Notes: a model not told the origin generated them from the letters alone. A DNA stretch of 64,000 nt from Cytobacillus massiliigabonensis (GCF_900199725.1 NZ_LT904904.1:1257377-1321376); one strand, 5' to 3'; positions 17,472-26,944 are shown, numbered from the stretch's first letter. Program-made: numbers and translations.

Positions 17472-18071
17472 ATGTCAATTGTTGTCGGCTTAACAGGTGG
17501 AATTGCAAGCGGGAAAAGTACCGTTTCTTCCATCTTAATCGAAAAAGGAATCACAGTCATTGATGCAGATATTGAAGCTCGTATAGCCGTGGAGAAGGGT
17601 GAGGAAGCTTATTATGAAATTGTCCGCCATTTTGGAGACGCGGTCTTGTTTGCAGATGGATCAATAGATCGGGGAAAATTAGGTGCAATAATATTTCATG
17701 ATAAAGAAAAGCGTCTCTTACTCAATAATATTGTACATCCAGCTGTTCGTAAAAGAATGATCATGAAAAAAGAAAAGGCCATTGCTAATGGCGAAAAATT
17801 AATTATTATGGATATCCCGCTGCTCTTCGAAAGTAAACTTACATCCTTAGTGGATAAAACACTGTTAGTGTATGTAGATGAAGCAGTTCAATTAGAACGC
17901 CTAATGGATCGAAATCAGCTATCAATAGAGGACGCTGTTGCGAGAATCCATTCACAAATGCCTTTAAAAGAAAAGATTCAATTGGCAGATGCGGTGATTA
18001 ATAATAATGGAACAATGGGAGAAACAAAGAAACAGCTATTAGATATTCTAAATGAATGGCATGCCATGTGA
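17472..18071 (+). CDS. coaE: Dephospho-CoA kinase
   Basis: A 199-residue kinase for the last step of coenzyme A synthesis, phosphorylating the ribose 3'-OH of dephospho-CoA. The P-loop is [17 protein letters not shown] at residues 6-22. The DAD motif (VIDADIEAR) near residue 33 and [11 protein letters not shown] near 113 are typical, with [16 protein letters not shown] in the lid region. Length matches B. subtilis CoaE (197). It starts 21 bases after ytaF, so the two are likely cotranscribed, and a terminator follows. Confidence 0.95.
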   Translation: MSIVVGLTGGIASGKSTVSSILIEKGITVIDADIEARIAVEKGEEAYYEIVRHFGDAVLFADGSIDRGKLGAIIFHDKEKRLLLNNIVHPAVRKRMIMKKEKAIANGEKLIIMDIPLLFESKLTSLVDKTLLVYVDEAVQLERLMDRNQLSIEDAVARIHSQMPLKEKIQLADAVINNNGTMGETKKQLLDILNEWHAM

Positions 18072-18117
18072 ATAGCGTAATTAGTTTACTTGTAAGCAGA
18101 AATAAAGCAAACCTTAT

Positions 18118-18145
18118 AAAAGAGCCAAAGGGCTCTTTTTTTATA
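18118..18145 (+). terminator. Terminator after coaE
   Basis: AAAGAGCC pairs with GGCTCTTT around AAAG and is followed by a T run. Confidence 0.9.
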
Positions 18146-18199
18146 TTATTCTTTATGAATTACCAGAATAATAAAACATTTAAATTCCGCATTTTAATG

Positions 18200-18228
18200 A
18201 TCACAAATGTCCACCAATATGTTATACT
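18200..18228 (+). promoter_or_regulatory. Promoter of gapB
   Basis: ATCACA and TATACT are separated by 17 bp. The -10 lies inside a CcpN-type operator. Confidence 0.55.
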
Positions 18229-18261
18229 AATTACAACAACGAACATTAAAAGTATAACATT
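18218..18261 (+). promoter_or_regulatory. Pair of CcpN-type operators at gapB
   Basis: TATGTTATACT (18218-18228) fits the CcpN consensus TRTGHYATAYW exactly. AGTATAACATT (18251-18261) is, on the opposite strand, AATGTTATACT, with one mismatch at the first base. The two face each other across the transcription start. CcpN represses gapB under glycolytic conditions in B. subtilis. Confidence 0.65.
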
Positions 18262-18281
18262 AATGTGGAAGGGGCCGTAAT

Positions 18282-19316
18282 ATGAAGGCGAATATTGCAA
18301 TTAATGGTTTTGGAAGAATTGGACGAATGGTGTTTAGAAAGGCCATTCTTGACGACAAACTTAATGTGGTTGCCATCAATGCAAGCTATCCTGCAGAGAC
18401 TTTGGCACACTTAATAAAATATGATACAAACCACGGGAAATTTGAAGGGGAAGTTATTGCTGAAGAGGGAGCTATTATTGTAAACGGAAAAAGAGTTCAA
18501 TTATTAAGCAACCGTAATCCAGAAGAACTTCCTTGGCAGCAGTTAAATATTGATATCGTCATTGAAGCAACAGGAAAATTTAATTCGCGAGATAAAGCTG
18601 CGCTTCATTTAGAAGCTGGTGCAAAGAAAGTTATCTTAACAGCACCGGGAAAGAATGAAGATGTGACAATTGTTATGGGGGTAAATGAAAGCGCATTAAA
18701 CATTAATGAGCATGATATTATCTCTAATGCTTCTTGTACGACAAACTGCTTGGCACCTGTTGCGAAGGTTCTTGATGAACAATTTGGAATCGAAAATGGA
18801 CTAATGACAACGGTTCATGCGTATACAAATGATCAGAAAAATATTGATAATCCGCATAAGGATTTACGCCGTGCACGTGCATGCGGCCAGTCAATCATTC
18901 CAACATCAACAGGCGCGGCTAAGGCATTGTCATTAGTACTTCCGCATCTTAAAGGAAAGCTGCATGGAATGGCTTTACGAGTACCAACACCAAATGTTTC
19001 ACTAGTTGATTTAGTTGTAGACCTTAAATCGGATGTTACGATTGATCAGATCAATGAGGCATTTGAAGCCGCTTCTAAAGGTTCTTTAAATGGTGTATTA
19101 GATATTACTGATGAGCCATTAGTATCCATTGATTTTAATACAAATGAACATTCAGCTATTATCGACGGATTATCAACAATGGTAATTGGTTCGAATAAAG
19201 TAAAAGTTCTAGCATGGTATGATAACGAGTGGGGATATTCTTGCCGTGTTGTTGACTTAACAAAGTATGTAGCTCAGGAATTATTCAATTCTTCAATTGT
19301 AAAAGTAGGAAACTAA
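18282..19316 (+). CDS. gapB: Glyceraldehyde-3-phosphate dehydrogenase, gluconeogenic
   Basis: A 344-residue GAPDH. The Rossmann motif INGFGRIGRMVFRKAI is at the N-terminus, the catalytic Cys is in ISNASCTTNCLAPVAK, and the C-terminus has WYDNEWGYSCRVVDL. The sequence NASYPAETLAHLIKYDTNHG, with no acidic residue after the second beta strand, fits the GapB branch, which prefers NADP and works in gluconeogenesis; GapA would be glycolytic. Position next to speD and coaE matches B. subtilis gapB. Two CcpN-type sites at the promoter agree with repression during growth on sugars. Confidence 0.95.
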   Translation: MKANIAINGFGRIGRMVFRKAILDDKLNVVAINASYPAETLAHLIKYDTNHGKFEGEVIAEEGAIIVNGKRVQLLSNRNPEELPWQQLNIDIVIEATGKFNSRDKAALHLEAGAKKVILTAPGKNEDVTIVMGVNESALNINEHDIISNASCTTNCLAPVAKVLDEQFGIENGLMTTVHAYTNDQKNIDNPHKDLRRARACGQSIIPTSTGAAKALSLVLPHLKGKLHGMALRVPTPNVSLVDLVVDLKSDVTIDQINEAFEAASKGSLNGVLDITDEPLVSIDFNTNEHSAIIDGLSTMVIGSNKVKVLAWYDNEWGYSCRVVDLTKYVAQELFNSSIVKVGN

Positions 19317-19336
19317 ATACTGTAAAATAATTAAGG

Positions 19337-19366
19337 CTTGCCGTTCAACGGCAGGTCTATTTTTAA
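19337..19366 (+). terminator. Terminator after gapB
   Basis: CTTGCCGTT and AACGGCAGG form a compact hairpin followed by TCTATTTTTAA. Confidence 0.8.
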
Positions 19367-19466
19367 TTGGCATTATTTTCTATATTCGTATAGTCCCAGT
19401 CTTTTAGGAAAAGGGATAAAGGAGGACAAGAAGAAGACCCCTTAACAATTTTTTTAAAAGCATATA

Positions 19467-19495
19467 TTGCAAAAAGAAATCAAACAAAGTATACT
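19467..19495 (+). promoter_or_regulatory. Probable speD promoter
   Basis: TTGCAA and TATACT are 17 bp apart. A second TATAAT at 19524 has no good -35. The 321-base gapB-speD gap holds only the gapB terminator, this promoter and the structured leader. Confidence 0.6.
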
Positions 19496-19540
19496 AGTCC
19501 TCGTGAACTTCTTAAATTTTGGTTATAATGGCTACTTAAA

Positions 19541-19630
19541 GGGTTAGGACCTCTCTGGACTAACTTTCCCCCGTGGTAGTTGTGAACCATTGGAAACTTA
19601 GAAATTCATTATTATTGTTAAAGGGGGAAA
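19541..19630 (+). promoter_or_regulatory. Structured speD leader that can mask the ribosome site
   Basis: TTTCCCCC (19565-19572) is the exact complement of GGGGGAAA (19623-19630), which contains the speD Shine-Dalgarno. Two other small stems are possible: GTTAG...CTAAC at 19543-19564 and GGT...ACC at about 19575-19588. No known riboswitch consensus was recognised. Confidence 0.4.
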
Positions 19631-19637
19631 TTTGAAT

Positions 19638-20012
19638 ATGGAAACAATGGGTCGTCATGTTATCTCAGAATTATGGGGATGCGATTTTGAAAAGTTAAAT
19701 GATATGGATTTTATTGAAAGAACGTTTGTAGGTGCAGCATTAAAGTCTGGTGCTGAAATTCGCGAGGTTGCCTTTCATAAATTTGCACCACAAGGTGTTA
19801 GCGGAGTGGTGATCATTTCCGAATCACATTTAACGATTCATAGCTTCCCAGAACATGGATATGCAAGCATTGATGTATATACATGCGGTGATCTTGATCC
19901 TAGCATTGCTGCGAATTTCATTGCGGAGGCTTTAGGAGCCGAGACATGTGAGAATATTGAGATTCCTCGCGGTATGGGTCCAGTTCAAGTTAAGCAATCT
20001 AACATTTTATAA
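19638..20012 (+). CDS. speD: S-adenosylmethionine decarboxylase proenzyme
   Basis: A 124-residue proenzyme that makes decarboxylated SAM, the aminopropyl donor for spermidine. Its two chains arise by self-cleavage between Glu and Ser in [18 protein letters not shown], and the Ser becomes the pyruvoyl cofactor. The His in LTIH and the Cys in VYTCGD are the expected catalytic residues. ATG 19638 is about ten bases after AAGGGGGA; the TTG at 19632 is too close to it. Length agrees with B. subtilis SpeD (126). It is flanked by gapB and nrdR as in B. subtilis and is monocistronic by its terminator. Confidence 0.95.
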   Translation: METMGRHVISELWGCDFEKLNDMDFIERTFVGAALKSGAEIREVAFHKFAPQGVSGVVIISESHLTIHSFPEHGYASIDVYTCGDLDPSIAANFIAEALGAETCENIEIPRGMGPVQVKQSNIL

Positions 20013-20034
20013 TGATTATTGAGATGTGAAACTC

Positions 20035-20067
20035 AAGAGGTGTATTTTATGCACCTCTTTTTATTTT
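20035..20067 (+). terminator. Terminator after speD
   Basis: AAGAGGTG and CACCTCTT pair around a nine-base loop and are followed by TTTATTTTG. Confidence 0.9.
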
Positions 20068-20190
20068 GTCTAGCTGCGGCGGCTACCCCCTCGAGGTCAC
20101 AAGCCAATCCGCCAAGAAGGTTAAAGAACAACCTTCCTGTCGGCTCGTCTTGTGCTTGTCGGGGGTGACCAAGCCGCCTTCGCTTTTCAT
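20068..20190 (+). repeat. Dispersed palindromic element, class A
   Basis: Runs from GTCTAGCTGCGGCGGCTACC to GCCGCCTTCGCTTTTC. The inner hairpin is GAAGGT-TAAAGAACA-ACCTTC, with CCCCC opposite GGGGG. Confidence 0.87.
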
Positions 20191-20192
20191 CA

Positions 20193-20316
20193 GTCTAGCT
20201 GCGGCTCCTAGCCCCTCGAGGTCATAAGATGAGCTGGCTAGAAGGTTAAAGGACAACCTTCCATCCAGCTCATCTTATGCTTGTCGGGGCTGAACAGTCG
20301 CCTTCGCTTTTCATTT
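20193..20316 (+). repeat. Dispersed palindromic element, class A, second of a pair
   Basis: Runs from GTCTAGCTGCGGCTCC to CGCCTTCGCTTTTC. The inner hairpin is GAAGGT-TAAAGGACA-ACCTTC, and the arm GATGAGCTGG pairs with CCAGCTCATC. With the previous copy it fills the gap before nrdR. Confidence 0.87.
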
Positions 20317-20403
20317 TGTCTAGATTATACTGTTGGGGTTTTTCATAAAAAATAGTACAATAAGAGTATCATATATGAACGATTAGGATTCGGAGCTGAT
20401 AGT

Positions 20404-20862
20404 ATGAAATGTCCTTCATGTCAAAGTAACAATACCCGTGTTCTTGATTCCCGTCCAGTCGATGATTACCGATCGATCCGGCGCAGAAGGGAATGCGAGG
20501 CATGCGGATACCGTTTTACAACCTTTGAAAAGGTGGAGGAAATTCCGCTTATTGTTGTCAAAAAAGAGGGAACAAGAGAAGAGTTTAGCCGTGATAAGAT
20601 TTTACGAGGATTAATTAAAGCTTGTGAAAAAAGACCAGTTGCTCTAAAGGAATTAGAGGAAATTACTTCTGGAGTTGAGAAGGAATTACGCAGCAATGGG
20701 GTTTCAGAAATTAAGAGTGAAGCTGTAGGCGAAATGGTTATGGACAGGCTAGCCAAGATTGATGACGTAGCATATGTAAGATTTGCCTCTGTTTATAGGC
20801 AATTTAAAGATATTAATGTATTTATTGAAGAGTTGAAGGAATTGATAAAGAAAGAACAGTAA
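20404..20862 (+). CDS. nrdR: Transcriptional repressor NrdR
   Basis: A 152-residue repressor of ribonucleotide reductase genes that responds to ATP/dATP. The N-terminal zinc ribbon has CPSC (residues 3-6) and [12 protein letters not shown] (from residue 31). The ATP-cone domain starts at about residue 49 ([20 protein letters not shown]) and ends near [17 protein letters not shown] 20404 has a modest GGAG site upstream. It is followed by a terminator and then dnaB; the nrdR-dnaB-dnaI order is conserved in Bacillus. Confidence 0.96.
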   Translation: MKCPSCQSNNTRVLDSRPVDDYRSIRRRRECEACGYRFTTFEKVEEIPLIVVKKEGTREEFSRDKILRGLIKACEKRPVALKELEEITSGVEKELRSNGVSEIKSEAVGEMVMDRLAKIDDVAYVRFASVYRQFKDINVFIEELKELIKKEQ

Positions 20863-20870
20863 TTGCACCT

Positions 20871-20901
20871 GAGCTAAAAGACTCTTTTTAGCTCTTTTTT
20901 T
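20871..20901 (+). terminator. Terminator after nrdR
   Basis: GAGCTAAAAG pairs with TTTTTAGCTC and is followed by seven T. Confidence 0.88.
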
Positions 20902-20941
20902 ACTTTGATGCTGAATGAATAATGTGAAAGGTTGATGGATG

Positions 20942-22363
20942 ATGGCTCAGCATTGGCAAGAAATGCTCCCTGTAGATAGATATGCGGTTGCAGCTAACGG
21001 TTTGTTGCATGAATTTGACCGGAAAGTGCTAACCTTTTTGTATCAGCCTTTAATTGGGTCAACCTGCTTTAGTTTGTATATGACACTGTGGGCGGAGCTT
21101 GCAGAAAATCGATTATGGTCCAGTTCTAATACCCATCATAGTTTAATGAACTTTATGGATATGAATCTGGAGAGGATCTATCAGGCACGTGTAAAGCTAG
21201 AAGGAATCGGTCTTCTAAAAGTATATGAACGAAAAGATGAGGAATCCCGTTCATTTATATATGAGCTTATTCCCCCATTAACGCCTGAGGAATTCTTTTT
21301 AGATGGTATGCTCAATATTTATTTGTATAGAAAAGTGGGCAAAAATCAATATTCCAGATTGAAGCGATTTTTTTCTGAGGAAAATATCCATTCGAAGCAA
21401 GAGTATCAAGACGTAACTAAATCTTTTCAGGATGTGTACATGTCAGGACATCAGGAATCAATCTCCCTTACTGCAGATGCAGAACAATCGATGCTTCTGC
21501 CTGATGGACTGCAATTTATTGGCAGAAATGAACCGGAGGGCATTCAAGTTAGCCAAGCACTGTTTAATTTTGATCTGCTGGCGGCTGGCTTAAATGAGTC
21601 TCTCGTTCCGAAGAAGGCTTTAACGAATAGAGTAAGAAGTGCGATAAGTAATCTTGCCTTTTTGTATGGGATCGATCCAATTCAAATGAAAAATATAGTC
21701 ATTAGTGCCCTGACAGAAAATAATGAAATTAACATTGAAGAGCTAAGAAAATCTGCAAGAGACTGGTATCAGCTTACAAATTATGATCAGCTGCCATCAC
21801 TTGTTGATCGAATTCAGCCTGTTCTGCACCAAACACAAAAAAATGAGCCGAAGACGAAGGAAGAGGAGTTGCTTCGTTATCTAGAGATGACTTCACCAAG
21901 GCAATTATTAAAAGATATATCGGGCGGTGCAGAGCCTTCAAAAGCGGACCTGCAAATTATTGAAGACGTGATGTTCCAGCAAAAGCTCCTGCCTGGAGTC
22001 GTTAATGTTCTGATACAATATGTTATGCTAAAGTCAGATATGAAATTAACCAAAGCGTACGTAGAGAAAATTGCGAGTCATTGGGCTAGAAAGAAAATTA
22101 TCACCGCAAAAGAAGCCATGCTTTTAGCAAAAAATGAACATAAACAATATACTGAGTGGGCGGAAGGAAAGAAATCGCCAAAGACAACTAAATCTTCTGG
22201 AAAAAAGAAGACGATCCGTACCGAAATGCTGCCTGATTGGTTTGATGATCAAGAGAAGCAAAAGCCAGCTGGCAAGAAGAAAGATGACGAAGAACTGAAA
22301 TTGAAAAAAAGGGAACTGGAAGAAACTTTGAAGAAATTGCGTTCAGGGGAGGGAACTAAGTGA
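20942..22363 (+). CDS. dnaB: Replication initiation and membrane attachment protein DnaB
   Basis: A 473-residue Gram-positive DnaB, which with DnaD and DnaI loads the DnaC helicase at oriC and at restart sites. It is not the replicative helicase despite the name. The start is ATG 20942 (or ATG 20939, three bases earlier) after AAAGG. The N-terminal region carries DDBH1-type winged-helix features (VLTFLYQPLIGSTCFSLYMTLW) and the C-terminal half holds a DDBH2 domain ending near YVEKIASHWARKKI with the YxxxIxxxW motif. The tail is very rich in Lys. It overlaps dnaI and both are likely cotranslated. Confidence 0.93.
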   Translation: MAQHWQEMLPVDRYAVAANGLLHEFDRKVLTFLYQPLIGSTCFSLYMTLWAELAENRLWSSSNTHHSLMNFMDMNLERIYQARVKLEGIGLLKVYERKDEESRSFIYELIPPLTPEEFFLDGMLNIYLYRKVGKNQYSRLKRFFSEENIHSKQEYQDVTKSFQDVYMSGHQESISLTADAEQSMLLPDGLQFIGRNEPEGIQVSQALFNFDLLAAGLNESLVPKKALTNRVRSAISNLAFLYGIDPIQMKNIVISALTENNEINIEELRKSARDWYQLTNYDQLPSLVDRIQPVLHQTQKNEPKTKEEELLRYLEMTSPRQLLKDISGGAEPSKADLQIIEDVMFQQKLLPGVVNVLIQYVMLKSDMKLTKAYVEKIASHWARKKIITAKEAMLLAKNEHKQYTEWAEGKKSPKTTKSSGKKKTIRTEMLPDWFDDQEKQKPAGKKKDDEELKLKKRELEETLKKLRSGEGTK

Positions 22364-23292
22364 TGGAGAAAATTAATGATACATTAAAACGTCTTGCTGG
22401 ACAGGCAGACTTTCAAAAAAGATATGAAATGCAACGCAGAGAAACTTTAAATAACCCTGATGTGCAAGCGTTCTTGAAAAGCCATAAGGATGAAATAACA
22501 GCTGATATGGTAAATAAAGGCTTAATAAAACTTTTTGATTACGCACAGCAGAGCAAGGAATGCAACCAATGTCCGAGCCTTGAGGGATGTAATAATGTAA
22601 TGAAAGGATATCACCCTCATCTTGTCATTCAAAGGGGAAGCATTGACCTTCATTATGATAAATGTCCACGTAAAGTGATGGAAGATGAAAAACGCAAAAA
22701 TGAAAAGCTGATTCAAAGTTTGTATGTCCCTAGCGATATTCTCCATGCGTCCTTTGATTCTATTTACGAGGATGATGACCGGATTGATGCTGTCCAGAAA
22801 GCGGCATCCTTTCTGATGAGCTACAAACCTGACTCAAAACAAAAAGGGATTTACTTTTATGGAATGTTTGGTGTAGGTAAATCGTTTTTATTGGGTGCCA
22901 TTGCCAATGAACTAGCGAAAAAGAATGTATCTTCGATGATCGTTTATGTTCCTGAATTTTTACGGGAAATGAAAAGCTCGATTGCTGATTCTACATTAAA
23001 TGACAAAATTGCTGCCATTAAAAAGGTTCCAGTCTTGATGTTTGATGATATTGGAGCAGAGACTATGTCGAGCTGGACAAGAGATGAGGTGCTCGGACCG
23101 ATTCTTCAGTTTAGAATGCTTGAAAGCTTGCCGACATTCTTTACATCCAACTTTGATTTTCATGAGCTGGAGCATCATTTATCATACAGTCAGCGTGGCG
23201 AAGAAGAAAAAATGAAAGCAAGACGGATTATGGAGCGTATTAAATACTTAGCTGAACCGGTATTAGTAGAAGGACCTAATCGGAGGGTATAA
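22363..23292 (+). CDS. dnaI: Helicase loader DnaI
   Basis: A 309-residue AAA+ ATPase that loads the replicative helicase with DnaB and DnaD. ATG 22363 is chosen (AGGGGAGGG about nine bases upstream); GTG 22360 is also possible. The N-terminal helicase-binding domain has a zinc-binding set CNQC (about residue 63), a Cys shortly after and CP near residue 104. The AAA+ core has Walker A GMFGVGKSFLL, Walker B VLMFDDIGAE, sensor I TFFTSNFD, and the Arg finger region SQRGEEEKMKARRIMERI. It directly follows dnaB with one shared base. Confidence 0.95.
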   Translation: MEKINDTLKRLAGQADFQKRYEMQRRETLNNPDVQAFLKSHKDEITADMVNKGLIKLFDYAQQSKECNQCPSLEGCNNVMKGYHPHLVIQRGSIDLHYDKCPRKVMEDEKRKNEKLIQSLYVPSDILHASFDSIYEDDDRIDAVQKAASFLMSYKPDSKQKGIYFYGMFGVGKSFLLGAIANELAKKNVSSMIVYVPEFLREMKSSIADSTLNDKIAAIKKVPVLMFDDIGAETMSSWTRDEVLGPILQFRMLESLPTFFTSNFDFHELEHHLSYSQRGEEEKMKARRIMERIKYLAEPVLVEGPNRRV

Positions 23293-23346
23293 TCAAATTC
23301 TTATTTTACAGAATAAGAAAGTATAACATTTTCTAATTTGAGAACT

Positions 23347-23495
23347 GTCTAGCGCAAGCGTCCTATCGCCTATCAAACTTCAGGTCCCCTCCCTGCGGTA
23401 AGTCGACATCAATTCGCTCGTCTCATTGTGTCTCCTTTATCTCAGTCGGGGTCCTTCCAGTTTGTACAGCGATGATCAAGGCGCTTCCGCATTTG
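23347..23495 (+). repeat. Dispersed palindromic element, class B
   Basis: Runs from GTCTAGCGCAAGCGTCC to GGCGCTTCCGCATTTG. It shares CTATCAAACTTCAGGTCCCC and the downstream GTCCTTCCAGTTTGTA with the copies at 16599 and 53678. It occupies the dnaI-ytxC gap. Confidence 0.87.
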
Positions 23496-23583
23496 TTTTT
23501 AAGACTTTCTTATGGATACTTCTATTTTGTCCAAGTCCCCCATATACATTTAAAACAGAGATTTTAAAAAAGGGGGGATTTGG

Positions 23584-24459
23584 TTGATCGAAATCATTTT
23601 CCGAAAGAAGGAAGATGCAAAGGATTTTTACCAATATCTGCAGCAGTTTTACCTAGCATCTTCTGCATTATCTAATCATATTCTTCATTTTGAAGATCAA
23701 CATATAGTTAAGATAAATATTGGGTCAAACGGCACCCAGTATATAGAAATTATAAAGGAAGCGTTTTACCAATTTATTATAAAAAGCAAACAGGATCATT
23801 GGTTCCGCAGAATTTTGGCAGAGCATTACTATTATGAAGACGAGGAAGAACAGCTGCAAATACTTGAGATCATCCACTCCATCCTTGAAGGAAGCAGGGC
23901 GGAACTTGCTGTATTTGTTAGTGAGCTTGATGTTGAAAAGAATTTGAAGGAAGCAATCAGCCAAATTTTTCAAGAAAATATCGCCTTTTCCTTTGATTCT
24001 TTTGTGAAATTCAGGATGCGTCCGTTAATGGATCAACTGGCAAAGTATGTGGAAATATCGATTGATGAATATAAGATGGAGCAGGAATACCAGATGTTCA
24101 TTCAAACATTAAGGGACTTTCTGTCTGTCAGGGAAGCAAAGCTCACCCAAATTCATTTACTTATTGATGATGGGATTCACTTTTTTAATGATCAATTTTA
24201 TGAAATTAAGCGATCAGACCTTACAAGAATGATTGACCGCAAGCTTTTATTTAACCATCCAGTATATGTTGATTCTGTTACAATCGCTCCTTTGCTCTCA
24301 ATCGCGCCGACGACTATTTATCTTTACGCAGACGATATGGAACAGCCGCTTGTCAGAACCATTCATAATATTTTTGAAGAAAGGCTAATTTTTGTTCCGA
24401 TTGCAAAGTTTTTTGAAAGTAAAAGGCAGTTCTCTTTTATTGCAGATGAAAAAATATAA
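23584..24459 (+). CDS. ytxC: YtxC-like protein of unknown function
   Basis: A 291-residue soluble protein with no recognised catalytic motif; the position between dnaI and thrS and the general character match B. subtilis YtxC (sporulation protein YtxC-like family). The start is TTG 23584 after AAAGGGGGGATTTGG. The sequence is rich in charged and aromatic residues, with an acidic stretch YYYEDEEEQLQILE near residue 80 and a helical region at about 110-215. No membrane segment or signal peptide is seen. Its function is unknown. Confidence 0.82.
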   Translation: MIEIIFRKKEDAKDFYQYLQQFYLASSALSNHILHFEDQHIVKINIGSNGTQYIEIIKEAFYQFIIKSKQDHWFRRILAEHYYYEDEEEQLQILEIIHSILEGSRAELAVFVSELDVEKNLKEAISQIFQENIAFSFDSFVKFRMRPLMDQLAKYVEISIDEYKMEQEYQMFIQTLRDFLSVREAKLTQIHLLIDDGIHFFNDQFYEIKRSDLTRMIDRKLLFNHPVYVDSVTIAPLLSIAPTTIYLYADDMEQPLVRTIHNIFEERLIFVPIAKFFESKRQFSFIADEKI

Positions 24460-24468
24460 TGTCAGCCC

Positions 24469-24497
24469 TTGCATTTCCGATAATAACAAACTATAAT
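24469..24497 (+). promoter_or_regulatory. thrS promoter
   Basis: TTGCAT and TATAAT are exactly 17 bp apart, just after the ytxC stop and before the T-box leader. Confidence 0.75.
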
Positions 24498-24519
24498 ACA
24501 GTACATATTAAGATAATCA

Positions 24520-24848
24520 GTAATTGTAATGATGAGGACAAGGGCATTCAAAAAACGGTTTATAGAGAGGGAAGGCATGGCTGAAACCTTCCTAACACGA
24601 TTGAAATGCTTACCGCCTTTGAACTTCAACTTTGAATTTTTGATTGAATATAATGCGGATCGTTTCAGCTAGACCTGTTTTTTGACGAAGGGATTCGCCG
24701 CTTATCATTTGTCAAAATAGTATAGGTTGACGGAACAAGCCGTTATCTTGCTACAAGTCATTTATCGTATTTTTCGTTAAATGAGAAGTAGGGTGGAACC
24801 ACGTGTATACAAACTCGTCCCTTTTTTAGGGAGGAGTTTTTTTATTTA
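24520..24848 (+). promoter_or_regulatory. T-box leader of thrS (specifier ACC)
   Basis: A tRNA-Thr-sensing transcription antiterminator. The T-box AGGGTGGAACCACG lies at 24790-24803. The terminator arms are ACTCGTCCCT and AGGGAGGAGT with a T run (24811-24848). In stem I, AAGGGC (24541-24546) pairs with GCCTTT (24615-24620), with the Thr codon ACC at 24612-24614 on the 3' side just before it, and GAGAGGGAAGG/CCTTCC forms the upper part. Uncharged tRNA-Thr is expected to pair with both regions and allow read-through into thrS. The specifier assignment is an inference from the fold; the T-box itself is certain. Confidence 0.93.
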
Positions 24849-24871
24849 TTATGGAAAATGGAGGAATAAAA

Positions 24872-26803
24872 ATGTCAGAAGTTGTAAAAGTATCGTTCCC
24901 AGATGGTGCAGTGAAAGAGTTCCCTAAAGGGACGACAACTGAAGAAATTGCTGCATCGATCAGTCCAGGACTGAAGAAAAAATCGCTTGCAGGCAAATTC
25001 GACGGGCAAATGTATGATCTTCGCCGTCCCATTCTAGAAGATGGGTCAATTGAAATTATTACTCAAGATAGTGAAGAAGCTTTAGAAATTCTTCGCCATA
25101 GTTCTGCCCATTTAATGGCACAGGCGATTAAGCGTTTATATAAAAATGTTAAGCTTGGCGTCGGTCCTGTCATTGAAGGCGGGTTTTACTATGATATCGA
25201 TCTTGAAGAATCGATCACACCAGAAGATCTGCCGTTAATTGAAAAAGAAATGAAGAAAATTATTAATGAAAATATTGAGATTGTCCGTAAAGAAGTAAGC
25301 CGTGAAGATGCTGTTCAGCTTTTTAAGGAAATCGGTGATGAATACAAGCTTGAGCTAATTGAAGCAATTCCAGCAGATGAAACGGTTACACTTTATGAGC
25401 AAGGAGAGTTTATTGATCTTTGCCGTGGCGTTCATGTTCCTTCAACAGGGAAGCTAAAGGAATTTAAACTATTGAGTATTGCTGGTGCATACTGGCGCGG
25501 AAACAGCGACAATAAAATGCTTCAGCGTATTTATGGAACAGCTTTCTTCAAGAAGGAAGATTTAGCTGAACATTTGCGCTTGCTTGAAGAAGCAAAAGAG
25601 CGTGACCACCGTAAAATCGGGAAAGAATTAAGCTTATTCACAAACTCCCAATTGGTCGGCCAAGGGCTTCCGTTATGGCTGCCAAAAGGTGCTACAATCC
25701 GACGCATTATAGAAAGATATATTGTTGATAAAGAGGAACGTCTTGGCTATAACCATGTATATACACCAGTTTTAGGAAGTGTGGAATTATACAAAACTTC
25801 TGGTCACTGGGGGCATTATCAGGACGGGATGTTTCCTATCATGGATATGGATAATGAACAGCTTGTTCTTCGCCCAATGAACTGTCCGCATCATATGATG
25901 GTATACAAAAATAGCATCCACAGCTATCGTGAGCTTCCAATTCGAATCGCAGAGCTTGGCACAATGCACCGTTATGAAATGTCAGGCGCATTATCAGGAC
26001 TTCAGCGTGTGCGCGGAATGACTTTAAATGATGCCCACATCTTCGTTCGTCCTGACCAAATTAAGGATGAGTTCAAGCGTGTCGTTCATTTAATTCTTGA
26101 TGTGTATAAAGATTTTGATTTAACTAAGTATTCTTTCCGTCTCTCTTACCGTGATCCTGCGGATACAGAAAAGTATTATGATGATGATGAGATGTGGGAA
26201 AAGGCACAATCCATGTTAAAAGAAGCAATGGATGAATTAGGGCTTGATTATTATGAAGCAGAAGGAGAAGCGGCATTCTATGGTCCGAAGTTAGATGTTC
26301 AAGTGAAAACTGCTATTGGAAAAGAGGAAACTCTTTCAACAGTTCAGCTTGACTTCTTACAGCCAGAACGTTTCGATTTAACATATGTTGGCGAAGATGG
26401 CAAACAGCATCGTCCGGTTGTTATCCACCGTGGTGTCGTTTCAACGATGGAACGCTTTGTTGCCTTCTTAATTGAAGAATACAAAGGGGCATTCCCAACA
26501 TGGCTTGCTCCTGTACAAGTGCAGGTTATTCCAGTTTCTCCAGACGTTCATTTCGATTATGCAAAACAAGTTCAGGAGCAATTGCAGGCAGAAGGCTTCC
26601 GTGTCGAGCTTGATAACCGCAATGAGAAAATTGGCTACAAAATCCGCGAAGCACAAATGCAGAAAATCCCTTATATGCTTGTAGTTGGCGACAATGAAGT
26701 GGCAGAAAAAGCTGTCAATGTCCGCAAATACGGGGAACAGAATTCAGAAACAGTTTCATTTGAGAACTTTGTTTCAGGTCTTAAAGCGGAAGTAAAACAT
26801 TAA
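24872..26803 (+). CDS. thrS: Threonyl-tRNA synthetase
   Basis: A 643-residue class II synthetase, the same length as B. subtilis ThrS. ATG 24872 follows GGAGGAATAAA; an upstream in-frame ATG at 24851 precedes that ribosome site. Domains: TGS (residues 1-60), second additional editing domain with [11 protein letters not shown] near 75 (the HxxxH zinc/editing motif), catalytic core with motif 2 and the zinc ligand Cys in [14 protein letters not shown], motif 3 [15 protein letters not shown], and the anticodon domain from about 540. Controlled by the T-box leader upstream. Confidence 0.97.
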   Translation: MSEVVKVSFPDGAVKEFPKGTTTEEIAASISPGLKKKSLAGKFDGQMYDLRRPILEDGSIEIITQDSEEALEILRHSSAHLMAQAIKRLYKNVKLGVGPVIEGGFYYDIDLEESITPEDLPLIEKEMKKIINENIEIVRKEVSREDAVQLFKEIGDEYKLELIEAIPADETVTLYEQGEFIDLCRGVHVPSTGKLKEFKLLSIAGAYWRGNSDNKMLQRIYGTAFFKKEDLAEHLRLLEEAKERDHRKIGKELSLFTNSQLVGQGLPLWLPKGATIRRIIERYIVDKEERLGYNHVYTPVLGSVELYKTSGHWGHYQDGMFPIMDMDNEQLVLRPMNCPHHMMVYKNSIHSYRELPIRIAELGTMHRYEMSGALSGLQRVRGMTLNDAHIFVRPDQIKDEFKRVVHLILDVYKDFDLTKYSFRLSYRDPADTEKYYDDDEMWEKAQSMLKEAMDELGLDYYEAEGEAAFYGPKLDVQVKTAIGKEETLSTVQLDFLQPERFDLTYVGEDGKQHRPVVIHRGVVSTMERFVAFLIEEYKGAFPTWLAPVQVQVIPVSPDVHFDYAKQVQEQLQAEGFRVELDNRNEKIGYKIREAQMQKIPYMLVVGDNEVAEKAVNVRKYGEQNSETVSFENFVSGLKAEVKH

Positions 26804-26807
26804 TTTT

Positions 26808-26833
26808 AAGAGAGGCTAAAGCCTCTCTTTTGT
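26808..26833 (+). terminator. Terminator after thrS
   Basis: AGAGAGGCT and AGCCTCTCT pair around AA, followed by TTTGTTTG. Confidence 0.9.
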
Positions 26834-26944
26834 TTGTGAAAAAAGGCTATTCCACAATTTAGTACATTTCTAAATCATAAAAACTACTTGCATGATTTCC
26901 TTTCTGTTGTTATAATTCAATTCGTTGTTATAAAAATGATACGT

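Noticed and set aside
18056-18280. 74-codon reading frame between coaE and gapB
   Set aside because: It runs through the coaE terminator and the gapB promoter and operators.
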